40,508 nucleotides of DNA, from the NCBI GenBank assembly GCA_027011835.1, contig JALUZN010000059.1, forward strand, positions 1 through 40,508, read 5' to 3'. The DNA is from Draconibacterium sp. (GTDB taxonomy: Bacteria > Bacteroidota > Bacteroidia > Bacteroidales > Prolixibacteraceae). The translations under genes were made by a program, and so were the position numbers. Of this stretch, positions 1 to 8,977 are shown in pieces. The notes beneath the pieces are model-generated. The model ran no database searches and was not told the origin of the DNA. It worked only from the letters and a program-made list of their open reading frames with translations. The first letter of the stretch is position 1, and each line of letters starts with the position of its first letter.

Positions 1-53
1 AATTGTGCTACCACAATAAAAGCATTTTTTTATTCATAACCTTTGATTTGCTG

Positions 54-82
54 CAAAGCTAATAAATATAAGGCGTAGCAAA
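54..82 (-). promoter_or_regulatory. Bacteroidota-type promoter pointing out of the left edge
   Basis: On the minus strand there is TTTG (79-82), a 17-base spacer and TAGCTTTG (54-61), a full match to the Bacteroidota -7 consensus TAnnTTTG. It would transcribe a minus-strand gene that begins before position 1. The match is by eye only. Confidence 0.45.
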
Positions 83-129
83 CTTTATAGCCTCCTTTTT
101 GTCCATTAGGCCTAGAATAGCAAAAACAA

Positions 130-145
130 TTGGGCTCCAGCCCAA
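130..145. repeat. Short palindrome (7-2-7)
   Basis: TTGGGCT-CC-AGCCCAA. The inner GGGCT..AGCCC stem recurs at 22931-22942, so this is probably a member of the REP-like palindromes described elsewhere in this window. Confidence 0.6.
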
Positions 146-192
146 AATACTGTTAATGCTACATCCTTGAGGTTGATTAATGAATTCTGTGT

Positions 193-289
193 CCGTCCCT
201 TAAAAGGGACGGCCAAGGGTATTTCTTATAACAATAATAAATCTGTGATTTTTTGTTGTTTATTCTTTGCCGTTGGTTTCAGCCAACGG
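193..289. repeat. Composite two-hairpin repeat, copy A
   Basis: Hairpin 1 is CCGTCCCTT-AA-AAGGGACGG (193-212). Hairpin 2 has CCGTTGG (270-276) facing CCAACGG (283-289). The spacer contains CAATAATAAATCTGTGATT. The same order of hairpin, spacer and hairpin recurs at 10444-10532 with a few substitutions. It looks like a BIME/REP-type element (inference). Confidence 0.75.
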
Positions 290-320
290 ACTTTATGTAA
301 TAAGGGATTTTTAGCAGGCC

Positions 321-1454
321 CTATTCTAAAATAACTTTCCCTTCAATTTCAACAAGAAGGTCGTTTCTGCAAATATCGGCAATAATATAAACCACAGGTT
401 GGTTGCCAAAATGGGTTTCAAACACCTCGCGAATAGCGGGATAGTGTTCTCGTTTTTTGATATAAACGCGTGCGTGTCCATATCGCGATAAAACGGTATT
501 ATTGTTTGATATTTTTTGCAAAACTTCTTCAGAGTAAAGCCGTTGAATATTTTGAATTGTAATTTCTGTTTGTTTAACCGGATTGTTAACTCCCACAGTA
601 TTTTCTCCAATAATAGAAGCTGTGCCGGAAATAAAAATAAGTTTTTTCTCAAACATATTCATAAACCGGGCGCGTTCGAATTTAGGAGTTGTTTTTATAA
701 TGCACTCTTCGCCAATTAATACCTCTTCGCTATAACTGTGGGCCGCAATTTGTCCGGGGTTGTCAACCGGTTTTGTTTCAATCTCTGTCGACTGAACGGC
801 AACAAACTCAATAATTAGTCCTCCCCGGTTCATCCCGATTCCTGTTGCCGCCGGGTATCCGTTTTTGGTAAAACTGTTGCCGTAAAAACCGGAGCGAACA
901 TTGTTGAACTCCTGGTAGCGTTGTTCTTCGCCGTCGAAACCAACAATGTTTTCAATATAATTCCATTGCCGAACAATTGAGCTAACCGGAAATGAAAGTT
1001 TGCTAAACAGTTTGCCTAATGCATTAAATGCATTTTCCGAATCGGTTTTGCACCCTGCTTTTTGGTCCGACTGAATGTTACCAATTAAAACCTTTGTGTT
1101 GCTTTGACTAAACAAAACAGAAACATTATTATCGGTATTGAAAAATTCGATATCCCAGTATTTCGGATCGTAATAAAACGCTTCAATAATAATATGGCTG
1201 GTAAGAGGAGGCTGTGCAATTAAACTAAAAACCACTTTGTCGGAGAAAATACGAGAAACCCGTGATTGAATATCTCTGCTCAATATTTCATATTCCTTAT
1301 CGGAAGCGGTATTGACGAAAAAGTTTAGTTTAAAAACTTTTTTACCCGAATTAATTAACGATAGCTGCGCCATACAGTCGCTTAGCTGGTCGTTTATTGT
1401 GCTGCCCGATTTCTCGGGTTTTATATATATTCTGTCTCCGTTTAAAAAATACAT
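321..1454 (-). CDS. Chorismatase / RidA-fold protein
   Basis: This 377-residue protein resembles the chorismatase family (FkbO, Hyg5, XanB2), which hydrolyses chorismate to hydroxybenzoate or dihydroxy acids and is built from RidA-like (YjgF) folds. Visible family-like stretches are RQWNYIENI (about 162-170), RYQEFNNVR (179-187) and PAATGIGM (201-208). The C-terminus ends with a RidA-type strand (ICRNDLLVEIEGKV). No signal peptide is seen, so it should be cytoplasmic. It is the last gene of a minus-strand run, 96 bases after deoC. No flexirubin, aryl polyene or xanthomonadin genes accompany it, so its pathway is open. It could be a non-catalytic RidA homologue; the substrate cannot be told from sequence alone. 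Confidence 0.6.
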   Translation of the reverse strand: MYFLNGDRIYIKPEKSGSTINDQLSDCMAQLSLINSGKKVFKLNFFVNTASDKEYEILSRDIQSRVSRIFSDKVVFSLIAQPPLTSHIIIEAFYYDPKYWDIEFFNTDNNVSVLFSQSNTKVLIGNIQSDQKAGCKTDSENAFNALGKLFSKLSFPVSSIVRQWNYIENIVGFDGEEQRYQEFNNVRSGFYGNSFTKNGYPAATGIGMNRGGLIIEFVAVQSTEIETKPVDNPGQIAAHSYSEEVLIGEECIIKTTPKFERARFMNMFEKKLIFISGTASIIGENTVGVNNPVKQTEITIQNIQRLYSEEVLQKISNNNTVLSRYGHARVYIKKREHYPAIREVFETHFGNQPVVYIIADICRNDLLVEIEGKVILE

Positions 1455-1550
1455 TTCATCCCCCTAAAAAAGAGTCACAAATATGGTAGTTTTTTTTGAA
1501 AAACGTTCAGTTTTTGAAGAAATTGGAAAATAATTTTTGAAAAACCGGTA

Positions 1551-2231
1551 TTAATAATCGCTATTCGCTTTGGCGCCGTTAAGGATTGCCTCGGTAGACC
1601 CGACTCCTAGCCGGTTTGCACCTTGTTCTAAAAAGGCTACTGCGTCGTCCCACGAGCGAATTCCTCCCGACGCTTTTACCTGCATTTTGTCGCCTACGGT
1701 TTTAATCATCACATCAATGTATTCGGGTTTTGCTCCGCCAGGACCAAATCCGGTTGATGTTTTTACAAAATCGGCTCCCGCCAGGTACGACAATTCGCAC
1801 GCTTTTGCAATTTGGTCGGCAGTTAAAAAGCCACTCTCCTGAATAACTTTTACAAGGATATTTTTTTTATGCGCCACTTCAACCACAGCTTTTATATCGT
1901 TTAAAACATAGTTGTAGTCGCCCGAAAGGAATTTGCCGATATTCATTACCATATCAATCTCGTGAACGCCGTCGGCAATTGCCTGTTCCGCCTGAAATGC
2001 CTTTGTTGCAGTGGTGTCGGCGCCGTGCGGAAAACTTAAAACGCACGATACTTTTACATCGCTATTTTGTAACAGTCCGGCTGCCGCTGCAATGTCGCAG
2101 GGTTTTACGCACATGCTATAAACTTCGTTTTCGATACACATTTGTGCGTGCTGTTTTAAATCTTCATCGGTCATATCGGGCTTTAAAACCGCATGGTCTA
2201 TGGTTTTTGCTACTTGCTTTTTTGTATACAT
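1551..2231 (-). CDS. deoC: Deoxyribose-phosphate aldolase
   Basis: DeoC cleaves 2-deoxyribose 5-phosphate into glyceraldehyde 3-phosphate and acetaldehyde in deoxynucleoside breakdown. The protein is a 226-residue TIM barrel, a normal length for the short form. The Schiff-base lysine is K157 in FVKTSTGFG, the second active-site lysine is K186 in VKASGGIR, and the acidic residue is D93 in EIDMV. It lies 33 bases after the DUF2007 gene and probably shares its transcript. No other nucleoside catabolic gene (deoA, deoB, deoD) is near, so the gene sits in a general run rather than a deo operon. Confidence 0.96.
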   Translation of the reverse strand: MYTKKQVAKTIDHAVLKPDMTDEDLKQHAQMCIENEVYSMCVKPCDIAAAAGLLQNSDVKVSCVLSFPHGADTTATKAFQAEQAIADGVHEIDMVMNIGKFLSGDYNYVLNDIKAVVEVAHKKNILVKVIQESGFLTADQIAKACELSYLAGADFVKTSTGFGPGGAKPEYIDVMIKTVGDKMQVKASGGIRSWDDAVAFLEQGANRLGVGSTEAILNGAKANSDY

Positions 2232-2264
2232 TGTACGATGTTAAATTGTCAAGTTCTACTTTTA

Positions 2265-2492
2265 CTAATCAACAATTGCATTAATAATCTCAATTGCTTT
2301 TTCCGAGTCTGATTCTAATACAAACAAATCAATAGCAGAGGGAGTTCCACCAACAAAACCGGCATTTATTCCTTGATGAAAGCCATCTTTTGTAATTGAA
2401 CTTATTCCTTCTTTTTCCAGATTCACTCGAATTCTTTCGATTATTACTTCATTCCCGGTGTAAACCGATACAATTTTGTCTTTATCATTCAT
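2265..2492 (-). CDS. DUF2007 small protein (putative signal transducing protein)
   Basis: A 75-residue protein matching the DUF2007 pattern: an N-terminal beta strand plus helix (VYTGNEVIIERIRVNLEKEG), a central glycine-rich turn (INAGFVGGTP), then a strand with DLFVLESD and a closing helix. The family has a PII-like/ACT-like fold and is annotated only loosely as signal transducing; the true role is unknown. It lies between xseB (38 bases upstream) and deoC (33 bases downstream), so it is probably cotranscribed with them. Confidence 0.8.
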   Translation of the reverse strand: MNDKDKIVSVYTGNEVIIERIRVNLEKEGISSITKDGFHQGINAGFVGGTPSAIDLFVLESDSEKAIEIINAIVD

Positions 2493-2530
2493 AGCGTAAA
2501 AATTAAGTTAATATTGAATTCTTATCCTTC

Positions 2531-2731
2531 TCAATCTTCCATCTCTTTTAAAACCTGTTCAACCTGTTCGTTTGTTTTATGCAATTTGTCTTTACAGATT
2601 TTTAGTAAGACTGAAACTCGTTTTACTTTTTCAGCCAGCTCATCAACATCAAACTCTTCGTTTTCTATTTTTTCAAGAATCTCCTCAATCTCTGCCATTG
2701 CTTCGCTGTACGATACTTTTTTTGCTGTCAT
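2531..2731 (-). CDS. xseB: Exodeoxyribonuclease VII small subunit
   Basis: XseB binds the large subunit XseA to form exonuclease VII, which degrades single-stranded DNA from both ends. The 66-residue protein shows the family's helical hairpin: YSEAMAEIEEILEKIENEE, a short VDELAEKVKR segment and then a second helix rich in Lys and Glu. It starts one base after the xseA stop codon, the usual tight coupling of the two subunits in Bacteroidota. Confidence 0.92.
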   Translation of the reverse strand: MTAKKVSYSEAMAEIEEILEKIENEEFDVDELAEKVKRVSVLLKICKDKLHKTNEQVEQVLKEMED

Positions 2732-2732
2732 T

Positions 2733-4163
2733 TTATGCTTTTTTTACAATTTTACTTTTTACTTTTCCTTTTGAAAAGAGGGTTTCAATTTCATCGTTCA
2801 GGTTTAATTCCGATGAAGATTTTACTGCTTTCCCATTTTTCAAAGTTAACGAATATCCCCGTTTTAAAATATTTTCGGGGTTAAGTAACCGGATTGTATT
2901 TTCGCTGAGTTTAATTTTTTCGTGTTCGAATAAAAGTATTCTTTTCGATTTTGCTGCTATTAAATCGCGATAATGTAACAGTGCAGCCTCTTCTTTTAAA
3001 AGCGATTCGCCAACCACCCGTTTTAAAACGCGGCGTTTCTGCTCCGTCCGGTTTTTTGTTTCGACAAACCAAAGCGAAACAGCCGAATGGAGGTTGTGTG
3101 TTAAACTATTTATTTCGTGCCTCTTTTTAAACGAAAACCGGTTTACATTTTGTTGTAACTCGTTTCCCAAATGCGAAATGCGCATCTGTTTTTCGATTAT
3201 AAACTGAGTTACCAGATGGTTTAAATTTCCCGCCATCTGTTCGAGTTTTGTATTTTCTTTATCAATTAAATTACGTGCAAGTTGTGCTATTTCGTTTTCG
3301 TTGTAAAGAAGCTGCTCATAAAAGCGGTTAACGCCTGCAATTAAAAATTCGGCTACGGCAGTGGGCGTTTTCATTCGGGTTTGTGCCACCAAATCAATAA
3401 TTGTATCGTCTTTTTCGTGTCCAATTCCGGTAATTATTGGCAGTGGAAACTGGGTGATAGTATAGGCCAGGTTGTAACTGTCGAAACTGCTTAAGTCGGC
3501 CGTAGCACCGCCGCCACGAATAATTGCTACCGCATCGAAAAAATCGTCGTACTGAAAAATATGTTCCAGTGCCCGAATTATCGAGGGTTCGGTTTCTGCT
3601 CCCTGCATGGTTGCCTCAAACAGTTTTGTGTAAAAAACAAACCCGTTCTCGTTGTTTTGCAGTTGGTTTATAAAATCGAGATATCCGGCTGCCGTTGCCG
3701 ACGAAATTACGGCAATTTTTTGCGGAACAAGTGGCAAGTCGAGCTCCTTATTCATTTCGAAGACGCCCTCTTGTTTCAGCCTGTTTATTATCTCTTTTCG
3801 TTGCATCGCCATGTCGCCAACGCTATAAACCGGGTCGATGTCTTTTATATTCAGACTCAGTCCGTACGCAGGATGATACTCGACTGAGACCTGCACCAGA
3901 ATTTTTATTCCCTGCGAGAATGTCTGTCCGGTTGTGGTTTCGAAGTAGGGTTTTAACATGCGGTAGGTGTACGACCAAATGGTTGCTCTCGATCGTGCAA
4001 GTATTGTATTCTCCTCTTTCTCAACTAATTCCAGATAGCAGTGCCCGGTGCGATTTTCTTTCATTTCACTCACTTCGGCAACAACCCAAACGGGTGCCGG
4101 AAAGGTATCCTGCAGGGTCTCCTTAATTGTTTTGTTGAGTTCCGAGAGAGTAAACTGTTGCAT
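2733..4163 (-). CDS. xseA: Exodeoxyribonuclease VII large subunit
   Basis: XseA carries the OB-fold and catalytic core of exonuclease VII. The 476-residue protein starts with the OB domain (LSELNKTIKETLQDTFPAPVW, then WVVAEVSEMKENRTGHCYLEL). The conserved catalytic region includes VAIIRGGGATADLSSFDSY and PIITGIGHEKDDTIIDLVA, followed by the KTPTAVAEFL motif. A long coiled-coil segment follows (about 285-420), and the C-terminal segment has ILKRGYSLTLKNGKAV. Length and order are normal. The gene follows the subtilase gene by 7 bases and precedes xseB by 1 base. Confidence 0.96.
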   Translation of the reverse strand: MQQFTLSELNKTIKETLQDTFPAPVWVVAEVSEMKENRTGHCYLELVEKEENTILARSRATIWSYTYRMLKPYFETTTGQTFSQGIKILVQVSVEYHPAYGLSLNIKDIDPVYSVGDMAMQRKEIINRLKQEGVFEMNKELDLPLVPQKIAVISSATAAGYLDFINQLQNNENGFVFYTKLFEATMQGAETEPSIIRALEHIFQYDDFFDAVAIIRGGGATADLSSFDSYNLAYTITQFPLPIITGIGHEKDDTIIDLVAQTRMKTPTAVAEFLIAGVNRFYEQLLYNENEIAQLARNLIDKENTKLEQMAGNLNHLVTQFIIEKQMRISHLGNELQQNVNRFSFKKRHEINSLTHNLHSAVSLWFVETKNRTEQKRRVLKRVVGESLLKEEAALLHYRDLIAAKSKRILLFEHEKIKLSENTIRLLNPENILKRGYSLTLKNGKAVKSSSELNLNDEIETLFSKGKVKSKIVKKA

Positions 4164-4170
4164 CGTATTA

Positions 4171-5808
4171 TTAGATTTTATTCAGTTTAATGGTTTGTGT
4201 TACGTTCTCTGAATGAATGCGAACCAACAGAATTCCGCGTGGAAGGTTGTCGATATTCGTGATAATAATTTGTGATTTATCCTCTTTAGTCAAGTTTCTA
4301 AGTAAACGGCCTTCTATCGAATAAATTTCAATTTTGATATTTTTTTGAGTTGAATTCGATTTTCTTTTTAAAACAAAATTGTTGGTTGCCGGATTGGGAT
4401 AAACTGTCCAGAAGGTATTGGAGCTGTTTTGTTCTGCAATTTGACTTGCCAAAAAAGTCCACGCTTTTTTAAAATCGGGTATTCCAAATCCTAAAATAGA
4501 ATCGGGTTTTTCGTACTGAGATGCACTCATTTCAATGGCCTGTTTTACATCGGCAGCTGTTGCGTTTGGCATCGATTGCCAGAAACTGGTTGCCATTCCG
4601 GCCATTATTGGCGAGGCAAACGATGTGCCGCTGGCGAATCCTAAGTCTCCGTTCCTTAATTGCAGATAGGTGTTCCAGCCCACCGCTGCCACATTGGGTT
4701 TAATATCGCCGTCGGAAGCCGGGCCCAACGATGTAAACGGGGCATCGAATCCAAATTTATTTGTGGCGCCAACCGCAAGCACATTGTCGCCGTCGGCTGG
4801 GGCAATAATGTGTTGCCACGCTTTTTGTCGTTCGTTACCGGCAGCTACCACCACCAAAATTCCTCGCGAAAAAGCAATGTTTGCTCCGCGTGTTACGCGT
4901 GTTGTTTTTCCATCCATATCGGCGTAAGTATGGCTCAGTGTGTTGTCGTCGAATTCGTAATATCCCAACGAAGAGTTGATGACATCGACACCGGCACTGT
5001 CGGCAAATTCGGCTGCAGCAACCCAGTTGTCTTCTTCAATCGGGTATTCCGAATTAACATCTTCGGTACGTAAAAGCCAGTACGAAGCTTTGCGGGCTGT
5101 GCCAATTAAACTGCCCGGTACATTTCCTCCCATACACGAAAGTACACTCATTCCGTGGTAGTGCGTTGCATAGAAATCGTCGTTGGAGTTAACAAAATCT
5201 TTTGTGCCCAAAATTTGGTTGTTGGCCCATAAACTGTCGAAAGCAGCGAACTCGTTTGCTTTATAAAAGCCGGCATCGATTACGGCAATTTGCATCCCCT
5301 GTCCGTTAAATCCATTGTTATGAATAAACTGGCCATTCATTAATCCGGTTTGGTAAACCGATTCGCCATACAACGAAGTGTCGATGGGGTCTTTGTTGCC
5401 GGATTCCGGTTCGTCGAATTTATTGTACGTGCTTTTTGAGTTGTTTCCCGGTTTCGAAAGCAAAACTTCTTTTACAAACGAAATTTTTTGAACGCTGGTT
5501 TTGAATGTGTCGATTGATGTTTTTATGGTAATTCCATTCAGCCATTTCGAAGAGTGAACCAGTTGTGCGCCATAAGATAAAACCGAATCGATGTAATTTG
5601 TATTCACAGGAAGATCGAGCGAGTCGATGGCAATATTTTGTTTTTCCCGCCGCTGAATTGCGCGTTCAGAAAGGTATTCACCGGGCGATGAAAGCGAATA
5701 TTTTGTGTTGTTTTTATTTTTAAAAGCAACCCAAAAATAGTTTTGCGCCTCCGAATAAAAAGAGATGCCAAACGAAAAGAGAATAAAAAGTATTGTAATT
5801 TTCCTCAT
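4171..5808 (-). CDS. Secreted subtilisin-like serine protease with T9SS sorting tail
   Basis: A 545-residue S8 peptidase. Residues 1-21 form a signal peptide ending at SEA-Q. The catalytic triad is D178 in IAVIDAGF, H218 in THYHGMSV and S396 in SGTSFASP; the oxyanion asparagine is N325 in VAAGNERQ. The region between the signal and D178 resembles an inhibitor-like propeptide. From about residue 463 there is a T9SS type A sorting domain (VYPNPATN at the start, GILLVRIHSENVTQTIKLN at the end), so it should be exported through the outer membrane and anchored or released. It is placed directly before xseA, which is unusual company for a secreted protease and probably reflects chance or shared transcription. 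Confidence 0.93.
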   Translation of the reverse strand: MRKITILFILFSFGISFYSEAQNYFWVAFKNKNNTKYSLSSPGEYLSERAIQRREKQNIAIDSLDLPVNTNYIDSVLSYGAQLVHSSKWLNGITIKTSIDTFKTSVQKISFVKEVLLSKPGNNSKSTYNKFDEPESGNKDPIDTSLYGESVYQTGLMNGQFIHNNGFNGQGMQIAVIDAGFYKANEFAAFDSLWANNQILGTKDFVNSNDDFYATHYHGMSVLSCMGGNVPGSLIGTARKASYWLLRTEDVNSEYPIEEDNWVAAAEFADSAGVDVINSSLGYYEFDDNTLSHTYADMDGKTTRVTRGANIAFSRGILVVVAAGNERQKAWQHIIAPADGDNVLAVGATNKFGFDAPFTSLGPASDGDIKPNVAAVGWNTYLQLRNGDLGFASGTSFASPIMAGMATSFWQSMPNATAADVKQAIEMSASQYEKPDSILGFGIPDFKKAWTFLASQIAEQNSSNTFWTVYPNPATNNFVLKRKSNSTQKNIKIEIYSIEGRLLRNLTKEDKSQIIITNIDNLPRGILLVRIHSENVTQTIKLNKI

Positions 5809-5830
5809 ATTTATTAAACTTTATTCAGCG

Positions 5831-6640
5831 TTATTTCTCATCGATAAATGCGATTTTACTCCATTTGTCGGGTAAATGAGCATCGTAAACACCGTGACTA
5901 TTTAATGCTGTTGCAGGATGAGGCTGTACCTCTATCCCATTTTGAACAAGTTTTTCAAATCTACCTAGAAACATACTCCAAACATCGCCATTTTCAGGAG
6001 GCAAAGAACGACCATTTGCTAACAGCTCCAGGCTTTTCCAGGGAATCGCAATTTCCAAACTCCATCCTTCATCAATGTCACTGTTATCATTTAAAGTCCC
6101 ATCTATTTTAACCGCCGATTGCAATCCCGGCATTTCATAATTTGGGAAAGCCCAACGGATACCCCTAGGGTGGGTGCCTTTCCAAAAAGATGCATCTGCA
6201 CGGTCATCATTGCCTCCAAATGTATACGCATCCGACTGATGAACATCGAACACAGGAATATCGAATTTGCTACCTTTTGTGTATGCATCTTTCCAAATAA
6301 AAAAGACTTCATAAACAGTATTGAGCGCATTTACCTCGAACTCGTAATAACAATCGCCTCCGTCGATAAAGAGTTCCAGATCATTTTCTAAAAATATTAT
6401 ATCACCCCGTTTGGTCAGTTTTGCTTCAACAAAACGTTCTTCGGCATAGAATGCCAAATAGAGATGGGTATCGTTCCAAAGAATTGCAGAGCGTGTGTTG
6501 TACAAGGCCGTGCCGGCAGTAACCAAATCCACAAATCTTCTGCTCCACCGGGCATTCTTCCATACCTCCTTTTTTACATCTCCGTCAATAACAATTGATG
6601 ATGAAATTTTTTTTGCAGTATAATCAGGTGTTGTATTCAT
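5831..6640 (-). CDS. Carbohydrate-binding family 9-like protein
   Basis: The 269-residue protein matches the CBM9-like beta-sandwich found in Bacteroidota. Signatures are VIDGDVKKEVWKNARW near the N-terminus, then WNDTHLYLAFYAEE, DLELFIDGGDCYYEFEVNAL and GWSLEIAIPWKSLE. This family is often attached to xylan or uronate enzymes, but here it stands alone. I see no signal peptide, so either it is cytoplasmic or the true start is elsewhere. It opens the minus-strand run (subtilase starts 22 bases downstream) and is divergent from the metallo-hydrolase at 6742. Its ligand is unknown. Confidence 0.78.
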   Translation of the reverse strand: MNTTPDYTAKKISSSIVIDGDVKKEVWKNARWSRRFVDLVTAGTALYNTRSAILWNDTHLYLAFYAEERFVEAKLTKRGDIIFLENDLELFIDGGDCYYEFEVNALNTVYEVFFIWKDAYTKGSKFDIPVFDVHQSDAYTFGGNDDRADASFWKGTHPRGIRWAFPNYEMPGLQSAVKIDGTLNDNSDIDEGWSLEIAIPWKSLELLANGRSLPPENGDVWSMFLGRFEKLVQNGIEVQPHPATALNSHGVYDAHLPDKWSKIAFIDEK

Positions 6641-6710
6641 CCTGTTTTTTCGTTAATTGTTCGATTTTCAAACTTACAAAATATAATGAAGTAATCTGTA
6701 AAAATATAAT

Positions 6711-6718
6711 TACTTTCG
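6711..6718 (+). promoter_or_regulatory. Possible -7 box for the metallo-hydrolase gene
   Basis: TACTTTCG matches TAnnTTTG with one mismatch, 23 bases before the ATG at 6742. An A+G-rich stretch (AAAGGAAG) follows just before the start. No convincing -33 element was found. Confidence 0.3.
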
Positions 6719-6741
6719 GCCCGGAGAAAAAAGGAAGATTT

Positions 6742-7497
6742 ATGCTCGAGATTTGTGCTATCGCATCAGGCAGTAACGGAAACTGCTACTATATAGGAAA
6801 CGAAAATGAAGCCGTGTTGATTGATGCCGGAATATCGGGGAAGCAGGTTCTTGCACGAATGGCAGAACGTGGTTTAAGTTCCTCGAAAATAAAAGCTCTT
6901 TTTATTACGCACGAACACGGCGACCATATGCGTGGAGCACGCGGCGTTGAAAAGAAGTTACAGGTTCCGGTTTACATTACGGCAAAAACCCACAACGGAG
7001 CCTATAAAAATATGCGTACCAACACTCCAAAACATTTTGTGCCCGGCGATAAAATTACAATTGGCAATTTCACTGTTTTTACTTTTCTGAAAAATCACGA
7101 TGCGTCGGAGCCCTGCTCGTTCCGGGTTCGGTATAAAAACAAAAATGTGGGGGTTTTTACCGATATTGGTGAAGCGTGCGAAAATGTAAAAACGCACCTG
7201 CAAAAGTGCGATGCTCTATTTTTAGAGTCGAATTACGATGAGGAGATGCTTTTAAACGGAAGTTACCCCTATTTCCTGAAACAGCGGGTGGCTTCGGAAG
7301 TTGGTCATTTGTCGAACGACCAAACATTCGACTTACTAAAGAACCACGCGGGCAAAAATTTACAATGTGTATTTTTAAGCCATCTTTCGAAAGAGAACAA
7401 TACGCCGGAGAAAGCGATGGAACGAATGAAGTCGCTGGACTCGTTTAAAATTAAACTCACTTCGCGTTACGCAGCAAGCGAAGTTTACCGGTTTTAA
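6742..7497 (+). CDS. MBL-fold metallo-hydrolase, WalJ/YycJ-like
   Basis: A 251-residue metallo-beta-lactamase-fold hydrolase. It begins MLEICAIASGSNGNCYYIG, typical of the YycJ/WalJ group, and carries the metal-binding motif THEHGDH followed by a second Asp region (VGVFTDIGEAC) and a late histidine (FLSHLSKENN). The longer frame upstream to 6595 runs through the divergent promoter region, so the ATG at 6742 is preferred. WalJ proteins are linked to DNA-damage or cell-wall homeostasis in Firmicutes; in Bacteroidota they are widely conserved with no settled role. It converges on aspartate kinase with only 14 bases between the stops. Confidence 0.88.
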   Translation: MLEICAIASGSNGNCYYIGNENEAVLIDAGISGKQVLARMAERGLSSSKIKALFITHEHGDHMRGARGVEKKLQVPVYITAKTHNGAYKNMRTNTPKHFVPGDKITIGNFTVFTFLKNHDASEPCSFRVRYKNKNVGVFTDIGEACENVKTHLQKCDALFLESNYDEEMLLNGSYPYFLKQRVASEVGHLSNDQTFDLLKNHAGKNLQCVFLSHLSKENNTPEKAMERMKSLDSFKIKLTSRYAASEVYRF

Positions 7498-7511
7498 AAC
7501 ACGGTAACGTT

Positions 7512-8828
7512 TTACCCCTCCAGTAAATTGTCGCTTAAAGCCTGCAAAGTCTCCTTCTTATTTACTGTTGGTACCAAAACCGAGATATTGTAACGGCTTC
7601 CGCCATACGAAATCATGCGGATTGGAATTCCGTCGAGTGCATGAAATACTTTCGAAGCAAAACCTTTTTCTTCCTGAATGATATCGCCGACAATACAAAC
7701 AATCGACATTCCCGAATCGACTTCAACCGTGCCAAATTTCCCTAAATCTTCTCTTATTTCAGTAAGTTTTTGCGTGTTGTCAATTGTAATTGAAACGGCA
7801 ACCTCCGAAGTAGAAATCATATCGATGGGAGTTTCGTATTTTTCGAAAACGGCAAATACGTTTTTTAGAAAACCGTAAGCATTTAACATTCGTGCCGAGC
7901 GGATTTTTACCGCCGTAATTCCATCTTTTGCAGCCACTGCTTTAATTCCCTGCCCGTCGGTTTCTGACGAAATTAACGTTCCACCGTCGGTTGGGTTCAT
8001 TGTGTTTTTTAGCCGTACCGGAATGTTCTGAACGCGAGCAGGCAGCACTGTTTGCGGATGCAGAATTTTTGCTCCGAAGTAGGCCAGCTCGGCCGCTTCG
8101 TTAAACGAGAGGTGGTCTATTTTTTTTGTGTTTTCAACAAACCGGGGGTCGTTGTTGTGAAATCCGTCGATGTCTGTCCAAATCTGAATTTCTTCTGCAT
8201 CGATGGCAGCACCAATTAACGATGCGGTATAATCGCTTCCGCCACGCTGTAGGTTGTCAATTTCGTTGTTGGCATTTTTACAGATAAAACCCTGCGTAAT
8301 GTAGTAGTTGGCAGCACCAACTTCTTTAATCTCTTTTTTAATGTTTTTCCTGATGAAATGTGTGTCGGCAATTTTATCCTCATCAATTCGCATAAATTTA
8401 AGGGCAGGCAACAGTTTTGCTTTATGTCCGTTTTCAACCATCAGCAACGTAAAAAGTTGTGTTGAAATTAACTCGCCCTGTGCCAGTATTGTATTCTCGC
8501 CAAGTAGTCCAAAACTTCCGGAAGTAAACGACTTAATTGTATCGAAGCTCTTTTTTATTACTTTCAACCCACTCTTTTTGCTCTCTTCCGAAGTAAAAAG
8601 TCCGGCAATAACCTGTTTGTATTTTGTTTCGAGTTTTCCAATTTCCAAACGTGCGGTTTCTTTATTTTTTTGGTGTAAATATTTCGAAATCTCAACCAAC
8701 GAATTTGTGGTTCCCGACATGGCCGACAATACAACAATTTTCTGTTCTCCATCGGTAATCAATTTCATTACCGCTCTCATATTCTCCGGCGAGCCCACCG
8801 ATGTTCCCCCAAATTTCAGTACTTTCAT
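7512..8828 (-). CDS. lysC: Aspartate kinase (monofunctional)
   Basis: This enzyme phosphorylates aspartate, the first step toward lysine, threonine and methionine. The 438-residue protein begins MKVLKFGGTSVGSPENM, the nucleotide-binding signature, and contains RGGSDYTASLIGAAI and ILHPQTVLPA of the kinase domain. From about residue 300 two ACT regulatory domains follow (IKIRSARMLNAYGFL, then CIVGDIIQEEKGFA), suggesting end-product control. It is not fused to homoserine dehydrogenase. No threonine or lysine biosynthesis neighbour is in the window. Confidence 0.93.
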   Translation of the reverse strand: MKVLKFGGTSVGSPENMRAVMKLITDGEQKIVVLSAMSGTTNSLVEISKYLHQKNKETARLEIGKLETKYKQVIAGLFTSEESKKSGLKVIKKSFDTIKSFTSGSFGLLGENTILAQGELISTQLFTLLMVENGHKAKLLPALKFMRIDEDKIADTHFIRKNIKKEIKEVGAANYYITQGFICKNANNEIDNLQRGGSDYTASLIGAAIDAEEIQIWTDIDGFHNNDPRFVENTKKIDHLSFNEAAELAYFGAKILHPQTVLPARVQNIPVRLKNTMNPTDGGTLISSETDGQGIKAVAAKDGITAVKIRSARMLNAYGFLKNVFAVFEKYETPIDMISTSEVAVSITIDNTQKLTEIREDLGKFGTVEVDSGMSIVCIVGDIIQEEKGFASKVFHALDGIPIRMISYGGSRYNISVLVPTVNKKETLQALSDNLLEG

Positions 8829-8977
8829 AGTAAAAAAGAGTCTTCTTAATTAATGTCGTAAAGATGAATATTTTTGAATTATTTTTTACAATCATTCGGG
8901 CTATGTAAAACAAATATTAACTTAGCAACAGATTTTTACAACCGACTCAATTATTTATAACTCAAAATTGTTCTATT

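Larger units (their letters stand above)
1..320. other. Intergenic region at left edge, repeats and an outward promoter
   Basis: I see no gene here. The stretch holds a minus-strand promoter near 54-82, a short palindrome at 130-145 and a two-hairpin repeat at 193-289. The minus strand carries an ATG at 35-37, but it is closed by TAG after nine codons, so any gene driven by the promoter starts left of the window. Confidence 0.7.

Noticed and set aside
6595..6741. An upstream extension of the metallo-hydrolase gene by 49 codons
   Set aside because: It runs through the divergent promoter region and over the first codons of the CBM9-like gene; the family begins at the ATG at 6742.
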